Shown: positions 11,293 to 22,365 of the stretch, piece by piece
Layout: each line of letters starts with the position of its first letter
Numbering within the stretch: position 1 is the stretch's first letter
Source: Xestospongia muta
Lineage: Eukaryota > Porifera > Demospongiae > Haplosclerida > Petrosiidae
Length of the DNA: 64,000 nt
Direction of reading: 5' to 3'
NCBI GenBank assembly: GCA_963693285.1
Contig: OY848922.1
Location: 5,754,923 to 5,818,922, forward strand
The notes under the pieces: generated by a model
Told to the model about the DNA's origin: nothing
Databases searched by the model: none
Seen by the model: the letters and a program-made list of their open reading frames with translations, nothing else
Made by a program: the position numbers and the translations under genes

Positions 11293-14200
11293 GTGTGTAT
11301 ATATATATATTTATAATCAAACTTACTTTCATCAGTGAAAGTACGTGCAGTTCCTGCATTTGCTAAGTCAAGTGGTGTCTTACCATCCTGAATAATAAAA
11401 AATAGAATATTAATAGATAATAGAATTATACAAAAAGAATTTAAAAAACGATAATAAACGTAAGCAATTTAACATTACTCCTTGTTTTACATACTTATTG
11501 ATGAGCTTATATTGTGTGATATATTATTACTATGTGTGTTGTTATAATTAATTTATTAAACAATGTTAGCAAGAAATGTAACTACACTATGAATAATAAC
11601 AATAATAAAAATAATTATCAATACAAAATGAATGTCGGAGACTTAGTATATTTTTATAAGATAGTTTATTAGCTCGTGTTCACAAATAAAACTGGTCATT
11701 GTCTAAGGAATTATATTAATAGGTTGGTAATTGTATTGGGAAATACATTAGAGTAAAATTATACAACAATCTATCATACCTTATTGACAGCATCAATATC
11801 AGCACCACTTCTAGCTAATAATGTGATGATCTCTACATGATTTTTGGAGGCTGCAAAATGTAATGCAGTCCAGCCATCCTAAAACAAACATGCGGTATAT
11901 GAACAATGCACATTATACAATAACAGCAAATATATCATTTTCCTACCCAGTATACTGGTAAGACATAATACTATCATGCTTTTAATGATATCATATTTGG
12001 AGCATTCTAAATATGCCATGAGGTTTTTGTGATGATACATTCTTATACAACTATATTCCTATATATTTTGTACTCTACAAGGTAATTTGTACATCGTAAT
12101 AGTACACTGCGATATAATTGTTAAAAGATCATTATAATGTAAATATTGTGAATTGAAAACAGTAACTTAATAAAATTAATTGTGCACAATCAGAAAGTAA
12201 AAGAAGACAAGTCACAAGTACAATGTAAAAACCTTTGGACCTGTATAGTGTTACCATTATATTTTAAATATTTGACAGGTATAGCTATAATATTGATGAT
12301 CACTCTTGTTCAATTAAATATACTCATCATTCTCATATGACTAGCTGAAGTGTTTCCTATAATTTAGACATTTATTAATTCATCATTTTAAGTGTAAAAG
12401 ATGTTAACATCAATACTATGTCCTGTAGCTGACATAGAATTTTATTCTAATGAGAAATTTGATAAACTTAAATAATTCAAAAGCAATAGATCTAATTATT
12501 TTATTTCACCTAGTCTCCAAAGCAGCCACATGTACAGATCAAGCTGTACTTCCTGGAATTTATAGACAATCTGAAAATGTTCTACAGTTATTCTACTTTC
12601 TATGTAATTAATTGAGCACATGTTGAGCTTTCTGTTAACATGCCCAAGACAAATAGATACTTAAAAAATCAAATTACATATTAAAAAGCTCTTTATGACC
12701 TGAATTGTTTCAGAAGACTTAGGAAGCCATTAAAACTTATTCAGATTGCTATTTTTATGAAGTCTATTCTATCATTTAAATTACTTACAATGAAGACTCT
12801 TTGAAAGAAAACATTAACTTACAAAAAATAAAACATAAACAAATACCATTAAAATTATTACTCAGCTCTTTAATTCTTCTAAGTAATGACAATATTAATA
12901 CATTAGCTAATTAGTAAGCTGGAGTTGAAATTTAAATGTATATTCTACACATTCATTATCATGATAGATCTCACAAATGTTTGTTAATAGTTGAATGATT
13001 TATTTTATTGCACAATCTTTTACAGCAATGTTGTCAAGTAATGTGTAGTAGAATGCATATTTAGTAATTGCGTGTGTGTCGCATAATTATATTGTGTGGT
13101 AGAGTCAGTGATAAAAAGTCATTAAAGGTTTAGCACATTATTACTATGTGTGTTGTTATAATTAATTATTTATACAATGTTAGCAAGAATTGTAGCTAAA
13201 ATGTAAATAACAATCAATAGATTTTCAATAGATAATGAATGTTTGAGTCTTACTATACTCGTACAAGAGACTTTAGTAGCTTGATTACACAAATGAATGT
13301 CTTCTTGGTGTAAGAAGTTATACTCATTGGTTGTTATTTGTGTTGGCAATAACATTTATTTACTATTATACAATAATCTATAATACCTTATTGACAGCAG
13401 TAATATCAGCACCATTGCTATTTAATACTTTGATGATTTCTGGATGACTATTAAAGGTTGCAAAATGTAGTGCAGTCCAACCATACTGTAGCAATAAAAC
13501 AATAACCAGTACATGAATAATACACACTATACCATATCACTATTTAGATCACTGTTCAATTCTAAGTACTGGTCACATACTGTTGTTCTAATGACTTCAT
13601 AGTTATAGATATCCAACTTGGAAGTTTCTAGACGGTACATTCCTACACCTTTATATTCCCATATGTACAGCCACTATATAACATACTTTATATGGTACTT
13701 TTTATGTAACAATACACTGCAGAAAAATTACTAGAGTATTATGGAAATTCTCATAATAGTTAGAGGGCACTTAACAAACTAATGTGTCTGCACACTGTGA
13801 ATAATGTATGTGATTTGGTAACAAAAATGCAACAGTTACTGATTATATTCTAGCAATCATCCAATCTTAAGCAGGAGCAACGCATTATATTTTATGAAAG
13901 CTATTATTGTGAATAACATCATCCTATATACAAATGATAGTTGGCTTCAATAAGAGGTGAGCCTAAAGTAATCTCATTGAAAATGACATTAGTAAGCCAA
14001 AAAGATAATTAACTATAAAAAACCAGAAACTAAAGCAAGACAAGTCACAAGTACAATCTGTATATTAATGCATAACCTGTATAATGTTGCCATATCATAA
14101 TTCGAATCTCTCACAAATATAGCTTTGATGATTAATGTTATTCAATTAAATTTTATTATCCTTCTTCTCTTCTACTGTACTGTACTGTGACCTTTACTGT

Positions 14201-17200
14201 ACATATTCACACACATACATATAAATGTGTGTATGATCTTTACTACACACACACACACATATATAATGTTTATCCTGCTTTATTTCTAATTTAATTTAGC
14301 GTGCATATATTGGATAGATCAATTACATTTTTTTAACAGAGAACTATCCTTTTCGCATTTTTAATTACATTAAAAAAGATGACTTCATTCATGGTATTAC
14401 AATCTGTTAGATGATATTTCATAGCATCTCATTTAATCCAACTTACATTATTAATAGCATTAATATTAGCATGATGTCTAAGGAGCACTTCTGTAATTTC
14501 TTTAAAACCATCTTGAGATGAAACATGTAGTGCTGTCTTACCAAACTATAGTGATATAAAAATATATAACAATAACATCAATTTAGTGCAATGAATAATA
14601 GTTTTAGGTTTGTCAAACACAACTAATTATACTTTTTAGGTAATGTTCTGGTTAAATACTTTACAATATATATATAAAGGTAAAGTTACCTGCTTTAATT
14701 TCAAAAATTACAATACATCTTAGAAAACTTAGAACATGTCTGTTATAATTGTTTACCACATGTTGCAATAAGTTTAGTAAGTGTTTGTTACTTAACTAAA
14801 AACGAAGCTAAAGTAAAATAATATTTAGACAGCTCACTATATTTAAACACTGACTTAAATGAACACAAGTAGAGCCTCCAAGTCAACTTAAGCAAGACAA
14901 GTTGATTAAATTTTACTATCATAACCTAGTCTTATACTGTAGAATGTTAGTACTCTGTATTGAATATAGCCTTGAATATAGCCTTGTCTAAGTACTTGTA
15001 GACTGTAGATAGCCATAGCATTCAATTGAGAGACTATGTTTGCATTGGGAATCTGATATTTTTTGAATCTGTCTCCTCACATTTCTTTGATGGTTATTCA
15101 CCTACTATGATATGACAATTATTCACTGCAACACTTACACAAACATACCCATTGATAAATTTACAAATAGGATCTAATTAAACTAATTAAAAAGACTATG
15201 TTGTACTCTGATGTTACATTAGACAAACTGTGAGTCTTTAACAAATGGTTTCATTGAATAAAGTTTAACTAATTAATACCACTCTTTTACTATCTTTTCT
15301 AATTTTATTGTCTGGTAAACTACACTTTATTTGTATTCAGCTCATAAAAAGCTAATAAATATATGAACACAAAATCTGAAATCCTTAAGCTACACTTAAA
15401 TACTAAGCTTAACCATAAACCTTAAAGATTACAGTCTATTCACTACATTCTAAAAACCAAAAACATAGAACCTAAACAGTAAACTCTAAAATTTATAATT
15501 AAACTCATTACAATTGACACATTACTTAAGTAATACAAACAAAAACATGTAATTTACTAGTTAATGAAGCTATAATCATTTAATAGATACAAACTATAAT
15601 AAAAAGAACAGAATATACCTAGAGACAAACATTAGGTATTAATTTTAAAAATTATGTTACTATATTTAACATTATCAACAAGTTCATGCATATAACATGT
15701 AAAGGTACTAGATATACTGATCAATGTAGGACTAGGTATGCTCATCTTTTTTTATTAAAACGATTTTATATAATATAATATTATTTAGGATATGAAAAAA
15801 GAATGATGACTTTATTAAAATGGAAGAAACATTTAATATTTTTCTCATGTTCAGTGATTATTATGGATATGAAGTTATATGCATAAACTTGAATCAACAC
15901 TCAAAATAAGAGAAAAAACCTTTTTCTGAATTTAAAGTTACTGTAAAAGCAATAAAGTAAATCTGTGATAATGCTGTTACTATTTCATGATATGCAAAAA
16001 TAACTAGAGTCAATAAATAAGTATTGATCAACATTATTGGTAGTTTAATACATTGTTATATCTTGTTGACGGTGTCATTAATTTACTATTGTATTAGAGT
16101 ACCATTTAAATATTGTACATTAGTGGTTATCAGTATATTCAATGTAACACTAATGACAAACAAAATCAAATTATAATATCATTATATATAATCAAAATAT
16201 ATTATTGTGTGACTTGGGCAGAGAGACAAAAGTACATATATAATATTGATGCCAGTTTTATGACAAATAAACACTATTCTCTTAATATTGTGCTTATTAT
16301 ATAGGGATATCAATACTGCAACTCTTACCTTTGGCTTGTTTGAGATATTTTTCTTACTATTTCTATTTCATAATTTTTTTAGAAATTTAAATTTTAAAAG
16401 TAATCTATTGTTGTTATAATGTTTAAAACAATAATATTTCACAAACTGTTACAGTAGAATTGCTCTTAAATGACACTATATATTTAAAAAAGACATATTA
16501 TTTTAGTATGTTAAAATTATCCTTATATTGAGAACACCTTTAAAATCTGGATACAATGTTGTAAACTGCTATTATAGAGACTTCACACTGCATATAATAC
16601 AATGTGAACGGTGATTAAACTGATCTACACCAACAATTAAATTAACAGACCTCCTCCTGGCACATATAGTATGCCATGTGTTTTGATAATTATTATTTTG
16701 GACCATGTTCTGTATTTGTAGGTCCACTCACTTCATTTTAATACATCGTTATATGAGAATTTCAAGAGCAAATAATGAAACAAAACTACATCCTTTAACA
16801 GTCAACACATATAACAACCATTAATTCCATTATTATGAAAACACTTGTGTTAAAATGATAGATATGAGTGCATTGCGCAAGGCTTCTCGCTAGATTGCTC
16901 TTAATTTTTTTGTTATTCAATAAATTTTTTGTCTTCCACTGACACTGCTGCTAATTATGTAGTCCTTGTACCTGTAGTCAGTGTTTTACTGTGGTTTCAA
17001 TATCATTCCAACAAATTTTTGTTCAGGAGCACATAAAACATTTAGTGGGCATATATAATAATAACATGATATAGGACATCTGTATAGGAGTGTTACTATA
17101 GAGCATTCACTATTTACTACTAATTGTGTCATGTAGATAAGCTATTCTTGTAGTGTGAAATCCTTAAAAGCTTTAGTTTGTTCAATAGGAGAAGAGTCAC

Positions 17201-20200
17201 CCAGATATGTGAATACTTTACTATTAAAACTCTTTACACATAGCAACAGACCCAATCTATATATTCAACTTAAAAATGTGTTATGTATATGCAAAAAGGG
17301 TGTTCTAGTGCTACAAAGCTGTAGCAAGCCAGAACACACTTTCATTTCCAATTGCATCTGTTTAGAATTCCTTTTAATCTTCATATTTAATATGAAGATC
17401 AAAAGGAATTCTAAACTGCATCACTATAACACACCTATATGCAAATTAATGAAATAATAAATATGATTAAAAATACTATAATGTATATTGAAGGTAAATA
17501 AGTGATAAAATTTCACACACACACTACATTTAATGTATTTCATGCTGAGTTTTAAATATGTAGAATTCTTCTTAACTATGAATAGACCCTAACTGTACTA
17601 CTTTATTTGGTTTTAAAAAGGATTGATTGTAATATTAATGGAGTGTTTATAATTACTTAGATTAGTATGAATGACAAAAGATATCACTCATACTGACTGA
17701 CATATGGACTTTTAATGATCACTTTATAAATGTTGTTAAACAACCAAGTACAGCCTCTTACCAATAGAGTAATTTATTTATAATATATATTGTGTTCATT
17801 CAATCACAAATCATGTCATGGAAATAGTAGTACAGCCTATATAAGAATGTAGGAATATCATGATGTTCTATCTTCTTTTAACACTATCTTGAATTTTACT
17901 TGCTTTTTTAAAAATGTTTTACTTGCTTGTATGATAGTACACGTGCATATAATCCTCTCATTTGGTTATGTATATCTACATGTACTCATAATATGACTAG
18001 GAAGACTCACAGATCAATTTTTATTTGGTTCAATTACCTAATTAATGTTACATATATATAAAGGACAATATGACTATTAATACATAACTTTAACACTTGC
18101 AAATCATATAAGTAAATAATTATGATGATTTGATAATGACAAGAACTTTAAACATAAGACAATATCATCTCTGAATAGTTTATATTGTGACACATTTATG
18201 TACCTCATCCTGAGCATTGACATTTGCTCCTTCTTGTAAGGCTCGTTTCACTTCATCTAATCGTCCACTTCTAGCAGAGTTAATCAGTAACTGATCCTAA
18301 CAAAGATTAGTTAATAAACTTACATTATACACATAAACAAGATTATATACAACATATTTATAATATGGTAGTTATAATATTATAGAACACATTATATAAC
18401 AAGAGTACAGTAACTACTAATATAGTACATTGTACTAAGTATATGGATATGACTATGAAGTCAAACTATGAAGTCAAGTACATACAATTCAAACCTACAT
18501 ATAATTTTAAGTGCTAAACATTATATAGTCAATAATATTTTGGACAATTTATATGTCTTGTTGAATTAAATCTTTTTATCACTTAGTTAACTTAATATTC
18601 CATCTAATAATTTTTTTCTTTGATCATATATCTTTTGTCTATGTTTGAAATTGAGTTTTTTATGTGATTTTATATATAAATCATGATAATCATGAACATA
18701 ATTGACCTTAATTTTATGTATTATATAACTTTACATTATGTCTAAAAGCTGATCGTTAGTATATAATATGTATATATATATGTATATGTATGTATGCATG
18801 TATGTATAATATGTATATATGCGTATGTGTATTAATTTATATGAATATATAAAATAAACACAAGTGTTTTTACAATTGTCTATTTTTGGTGATAACTCCA
18901 TGTTTATGCTATGCATTGCTTTGTCACTTTTCATACCTGTTGTTGATAATAATAGCTATCATAATTACCAATTGAATGTAGTGATGTATTCCTTTCTACT
19001 TATACACTTTGTAAAGAAATAAGATGAGACATCTAAAATTGATTTCTTAACAAAGGAATGCTTTTGTGACATAGGCTGTACCAGTAACCATTGTGGGTAA
19101 TGAAAGATACTGTTGAAATTGTATAGGATAAACAATTATAACAAGCATAAGCAATAGAATATTTTTGCAGCCAAATTTAGGACATGCCTACTTCGTTTGC
19201 AAAATAAAATGCATCCAGTTTTGCACATTTCCATTTCTATCTTACATATCACAGTAATGATGTTCATGCAAGTACTTCTTACATCCTCAATAATGCACTA
19301 AAATTCAGCGTGGTTTACGTGAAAACAGAAATGTAGCAACTTTCTACAAATATTATAATAATAGTTACCTTATACTGTGATACATTAAGCAATTTGTTAC
19401 AGAATAATACATTGTTAAAATAGATTGGTTGTATTAATTGTGTAATAGTCACTTGAATTGTATGCATTAATAAAATAAGAACATAGTTAACTACTTACCA
19501 CTATAAAAACTGATTCATTGATTTAACTAATATATTTTAATTAAGGTTACATTAAATTATTTGATGAAAGCTAAATTAAAGATCATATTGTTTACATACT
19601 ATTGAATTGACTGTTTCATAAGTCAATAAGCAAAACACTATGATGTTTACTTTCAGTATGCATTGAATTATTCACTACATACACAGAATTTGTATTAGTG
19701 ACATTCACTACAAAGTTACATAAAGTGATAGTCTTTGTATATAATACATAGTAAAGTTATCACATAATACACTGTGTTGAATTGACTATTTCATATGTCA
19801 ATAAGCAAAATGCTATGATGTTTACATTCAGTATGCATTGAATTATTCACTACATACACAGAATTTGTATTAGTGACATTCACTACAAAGTTACATATAG
19901 TGATAGTCTTTGTATATAATATATAGCAAAGTTATCACATTATACACTGTGTTAAAATTGATTTGTTGATTTAGCTAATATATTGTTATATAGGTTGCAT
20001 GTAGCATACTTAGAATGATGTAAACGTAACAATGTTTTGATTATTACTTTATAAGTAGATATGTAAACAGTACAATCATTATACACACACAAATACTGAT
20101 ACATATGTACTTACATGTATATGACTATAATGATAAGTGATAATATTAATAGTATGTATTATAATAATTGTGACCTAGCTTGGAAAAACCACACATGTTG

Positions 20201-21934
20201 TGCTAAGAATGTTTGAACCAGCAGTTGCATATATACATTTGCTACATGGTCATTTCGTGCATGATGCATACCAATCATGGTATCAGGGAAGATCAGTCAT
20301 TATATATTTAGATTCTAAAGTTGGTAAATATCCTGTATAAAATGGCTGCATAGCAAATGCGTATATGCAATTGTTTAGTCAAATTATTTTGGGTACAACA
20401 TTAAATGTTGCACTAAAACATCTTCCCAAATAATGTCACAATTATACATGTACATGTGAAATATGACATCACATATTTAATTATATCTCATTGAGTAATG
20501 TTATCATATTATTAGCTAAATAATATGAAGTGACAACAAATAGACTGTACACACAGTGAATAATGCAACTATGTAAAGTCAGTGTTACATGAACACACTT
20601 GCTGTCAATGACCATATAACGATATGTGTAATTATATTCATAGCAAGTCAATCAGATTCATAATTTCACAAGTTTTGAAGCTTCCAAATATGGACATGAC
20701 AAGAGTACTGTCATTTTTCTAATGTAATTTGGCTTTTTTCATGAGAATTAAACACTTCTTCCTCCTTTGTGAAGCTACAGGCTCTTATATACTGACTTCA
20801 AATGTTTATAAAGCTAGTTACTACTGTATTAACTAAATTTTCATTGGAAATATTCTTTGAAATTGTATTACAAAATCAGATTGAAAATGGCTCTAATACA
20901 ATGTGAAGGGTCATTAATGAAACAATTGACCACACCCTAACAATTAAATAAACAATCAGTGAGCATTTCAGCACATTTTGTACACAACATCCAAACATTA
21001 CAACAAATCTGCAAGTTGTACTTGATTATAAAATATTAATACAATCTAATACTATAATTTTTTTATTTAAATGGAGTGCTGTAATCCAGATGGCCACAAG
21101 TGTTCAGATAAAACAAAAGTAGCTAGGATATCAGATAAACTTGCCACATCGACTCCAATAATGACTTTGTGAAAGTTAATAAACATTCAAGCCCCACCCC
21201 TTAGCAATAGAGTAAACTATTTATAATATATGCTGTGTCCATTCATTCATATATCTCAAATGTTATATATAAAATGTTTTAACTACATGATTAAACTTTG
21301 ATAAAGACTTTGTAACACACACACATTAATTTATACTAGGTTGATTTAAAGGATATATTGTGATTATTATTATAATAACTATAACACTTGTATATCATAT
21401 ATGTAAATAATTATGATGATTTAATAATGACAAGAACTATTATCATAAGACAATATCATCTCTGAATAGTAATATATTGTGACATACTTACGTACCCAAT
21501 CTTGAGCATTGACATTTGCTCCTTGTTGTATAGCATGTTCCACTTTATCTAGTTGTCCATCTAAAGCAGAGCCAATCAGTTCATTATCCTAACAAAGATA
21601 TCAAAGTTAATAAATGTAATATTACACATCAACAAGATCATATGCAACATAGTTTATAATACAGTAGACATAATATTATAGAAGACATACTATAACAAGA
21701 GTACAGTAACTACTAATATAGTACATTGTACTAAGTATATGGACATGACCTATATACAAACTATAGGGTCAAGTACATACGTTACTTATATTAGATCAGA
21801 TAACCTAAAGTAATCCACCAGGTCATGTTTAGTTTAGATAGAGGGAATATCTTGAATAAGTGTTAGTGAGCGAATTATTTATTTTAGTATATTTAGTATA
21901 CTTTATAAGTACTCACCAATGCTTCCAGATCCAT
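7183..21934 (-). CDS. Gene A: ankyrin - Roc/COR-like GTPase - two death domains
   Basis: Predicted 15-exon gene. Exons in order of transcription: 21934-21917 (ATG), 21588-21496, 18296-18204, 14545-14447, 13485-13387, 11878-11780, 11387-11327, 11170-9328, 9152-8702, 8642-8607, 8420-8367, 8309-8055, 7845-7750, 7616-7554, 7454-7183 (TGA). All borders are GT..AG and all phases join (0-0 through the ankyrin exons, 1-1 from the micro-exon to linker 2) except for one missing base near 9555. The order of domains is five ankyrin units plus a partial sixth, GTPase, COR-like region, DD1 and DD-A. Domain order resembles DAPK1 without the kinase, suggesting a cytosolic signalling switch that recruits death-domain partners. 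The frameshift and a weak donor at 8701 mean the copy may be a recent pseudogene or hold a sequence error. Confidence 0.7.
7554..7845 (-). CDS. Gene A linker exons 1 and 2
   Basis: Two phase 1-1 exons: 7845-7750 (96 bases, start DKAIPMPVDGAKTIDH) and 7616-7554 (63 bases, DTCGATPITEGEKK). Acceptors CTTTAG and TTGTAG, donors GTAAGTGT and GTAAGATT. They separate DD1 from DD-A by about 53 polar residues. Counterparts: the ghost cassette at 42592-42687 and 42397-42459, and in gene B the more diverged 46027-46155 and 45811-45873. Confidence 0.75.
8055..8309 (-). CDS. Gene A first death domain (DD1)
   Basis: A 255-base phase 1-1 exon, acceptor ATAATAG and donor GTATTA, encoding 85 residues. Recognisable death-domain pattern: LVKFVREVDDWEIFGIHLGV, then IKDIKALNHY, RKDMLVTWLKSG, FIEALKAID and IVQEIL, i.e. 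six predicted helices with the conserved W in helix 5. It is highly conserved with gene B. If the donor is not used, the frame runs on six codons to a stop at 8035, giving a protein with only one death domain. Confidence 0.9.
8367..8420 (-). CDS. Gene A 54-base linker exon
   Basis: Acceptor TTTTTAG and donor GTAAATTT, phase 1-1, encoding about 18 residues (EHELAVISVSSTLPDGPL). The gene B copy at 46681-46734 is nearly identical. It joins the micro-exon to DD1. Confidence 0.8.
8607..8642 (-). CDS. Gene A 36-base micro-exon
   Basis: Acceptor ATTAACAG and donor GTAATATAT, phase 1-1, encoding about twelve residues rich in K and S/T (around LERTSKKPIKK). It is conserved in position and length in gene B (46933-46968), and 37-base relics exist at 308-344 and 43432-43468. 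The basic tract could be a nuclear-localisation or membrane-binding patch; this is inference. Confidence 0.7.
8702..9152 (-). CDS. Gene A COR-like exon
   Basis: A 451-base exon, acceptor TTTTTAG, phase 0 to 1, encoding about 150 residues starting GIFTALVVAIVSRQDKP. It has the hydrophobic pattern typical of the C-terminal COR region of ROCO proteins. The gene B homologue (47028-47478) has the same length. Here the donor is GTTAGC instead of GTAAAT, and reading through meets TAG at once, so unspliced transcripts would end right after TCWLIG. Confidence 0.8.
9328..11170 (-). CDS. Gene A GTPase/COR-like exon (frameshifted)
   Basis: A large exon starting with about 19 basic and hydrophobic residues, then MRLVLMGPPCVGKTSF with a perfect P-loop, a Ser/Thr-rich stretch of about 110 residues, the Roc-type switch II motif DSGGQPQFADVS, and GTYYDKTKF at the G4 position. 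It binds guanine nucleotide by family analogy. The exon is 1843 bases against 1844 in gene B. Near 9551-9562 one base is missing relative to gene B, so the frame leaves the COR-like sequence and stops at 9405, while the homologous residues continue in the next frame (9534 down to 9328). Either the gene is damaged or this is a sequencing error. Confidence 0.85.
11243..11312. repeat. AT dinucleotide tract
   Basis: Alternating TA/AT with a short TGTG interruption, in the intron between the partial ankyrin exon and the GTPase exon of gene A. The corresponding intron in gene B (49500-49602) lacks it. Confidence 0.9.
11327..11387 (-). CDS. Gene A partial ankyrin / linker exon
   Basis: A 61-base exon, phase 0 to 1, encoding DGKTPLDLANAGTARTFTDE: the first half of an ankyrin repeat, then a change to the segment leading into the GTPase. 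Acceptor TATTCAG and donor GTAAGTTTG. Codon completion with the next exon (A|GA) is correct. The same exon, same length and phases, is at 49603-49663 in gene B. Confidence 0.9.
11780..11878 (-). CDS. Gene A ankyrin exon 5
   Basis: A 99-base phase 0-0 exon, one 33-residue repeat (start DGWTALHFAASKNH, end GADIDAVNK). Acceptor TTTTAG and donor GTATGATAG. Its best counterpart in gene B is the exon at 50627-50725. Confidence 0.9.
12030..12575. repeat. Copy of part of block S in a gene A intron
   Basis: Similar to 400-880 and 43520-44000, the sequence just upstream of the micro-exon relics. It lies between ankyrin exons 4 and 5. No exon remains in it. It shows that pieces of the 3' cassette have also been copied into the ankyrin part of the gene. 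Confidence 0.75.
13387..13485 (-). CDS. Gene A ankyrin exon 4
   Basis: A 99-base phase 0-0 exon, one 33-residue repeat (start YGWTALHFAT, end GADITAVNK). Acceptor GCTACAG and donor GTATTATAG. It closely resembles the exon at 11780, and the surrounding introns also share sequence (for example 13140-13200 and 11520-11580), showing an exon-plus-intron duplication. Confidence 0.85.
14447..14545 (-). CDS. Gene A ankyrin exon 3
   Basis: A 99-base phase 0-0 exon encoding exactly one 33-residue repeat (start FGKTALHVSSQDG, end LLRHHANINAINN). Acceptor CACTATAG and donor GTAAGTTGG. The TALH turn and the loop ending in N are canonical. Confidence 0.8.
14546..18203. other. Intron 3 of gene A
   Basis: A 3.7 kb intron. 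I find no ankyrin-type exon in it. It holds A+T-rich unique sequence, a long near-perfect palindrome at 17360-17416, and at 16500-18200 sequence related to 20750-21490, which reflects duplication of the ankyrin exon with its flank. The open frame at 17155-17457 spans the palindrome, has no borders and is not called. Confidence 0.5.
17360..17416. repeat. 57-base near-perfect palindrome
   Basis: Two arms of 28 bases (17360-17387 and 17389-17416) are inverse complements with one mismatch, around a single central T. Each arm holds GAATTCC and GATCTTCATA-type sequence. As RNA it would form a long hairpin. Confidence 0.9.
18204..18296 (-). CDS. Gene A ankyrin exon 2
   Basis: A 93-base phase 0-0 exon encoding 31 residues of the same capping type as exon 1 (GRLDEVKRALQEGANVNAQD). 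Acceptor TTGTTAG and donor GTACATAAA. Two consecutive capping-type repeats are odd for an ankyrin stack. They could be alternatives in splicing rather than both being included, since either choice keeps the frame. Confidence 0.75.
18297..21495. other. Intron between ankyrin exons 1 and 2 of gene A
   Basis: About 3.2 kb with no convincing exon. It contains a 175-base tandem duplication (19602-19776 and 19777-19951) and, at 18770-18850, TATG/TGTA-rich simple sequence. Short frames at 18731-18934 are low complexity. Confidence 0.5.
19602..19951. repeat. 175-base tandem duplication
   Basis: Two adjacent copies, 19602-19776 and 19777-19951, with a few substitutions and no net length change. Intronic, non-coding. 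Confidence 0.85.
21496..21588 (-). CDS. Gene A ankyrin exon 1
   Basis: A 93-base phase 0-0 exon with acceptor TTGTTAG and donor GTACGTAAG. It encodes 31 residues of an N-terminal capping-type ankyrin repeat, with the DGQLDKVEHAIQQGANVNAQD signature cut to helix and loop (GQLDKVEHAI, GANVNAQD). The exon at 18204 is its close duplicate, and flanking intron sequence on the 3' side (from about 21400 versus 18110) is duplicated too. Confidence 0.75.
21917..21934 (-). CDS. Gene A first coding exon
   Basis: The ATG lies at 21934-21932 with a purine at -3 and G at +4, followed by five codons (MDLEAL) and a strong donor GTGAGT. It ends in phase 0, as required by the next exon at 21588. The start is chosen because it is the only ATG with a fitting donor immediately upstream of the first ankyrin exon, and because it sits beside a locally CpG-richer stretch. 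Confidence 0.55.
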
Positions 21935-22080
21935 TGCAAAATAGGGAGCAAAATAAAGGACCACACCCAAGTTATAGAGGCGTGGTTATGACGTTTTGGG
22001 TGTGGTGTTATGAATGGTATTTGCTGATCGTGTCGTTAGCGAATCTCTCAAACTTGTGAACTATCTTCATTATACACACA
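21935..22080 (-). promoter_or_regulatory. Probable promoter of gene A, possibly bidirectional
   Basis: Immediately upstream of the gene A start codon, the sequence has several CpGs (near 21980, 21991, 22030-22040) in an otherwise CpG-poor window. It also has an 11-base inverted repeat, ACCACACCCAA at 21960-21970 and its complement at 21996-22006. A plus-strand exon-like series starts within 400 bases on the other side, so the region could drive both. No TATA box is evident. Confidence 0.4.
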
Positions 22081-22365
22081 CTATTAACTGCTGTACTAGT
22101 ATCTCACTATCTATGATCTAAAGAAACTCTCAGTAATGTGTAAGCAATATGTTAACATCTGGTATTCACTGTGTAACATATTCCTTTACTCAGCGGATAA
22201 TTTCCTATACTTCATAATACCTATTGCTGTGGTTGTATTGTGATTAAAGTGTTGTTTGTTGTGGTGGAGAATACATTATTATCAACAAGTATGATGTCAT
22301 TATAATGTTGTCTGTTAATTTATATAATCTGTATAGAGAAGACAAGCTCAACTTGCTAGGCAGGC

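Noticed and set aside
17155..17457. 100-codon plus-strand open frame in a gene A intron
   Set aside because: Begins without a proper context, spans a 57-base palindrome, and has no similarity to the duplicated sequence at protein level.
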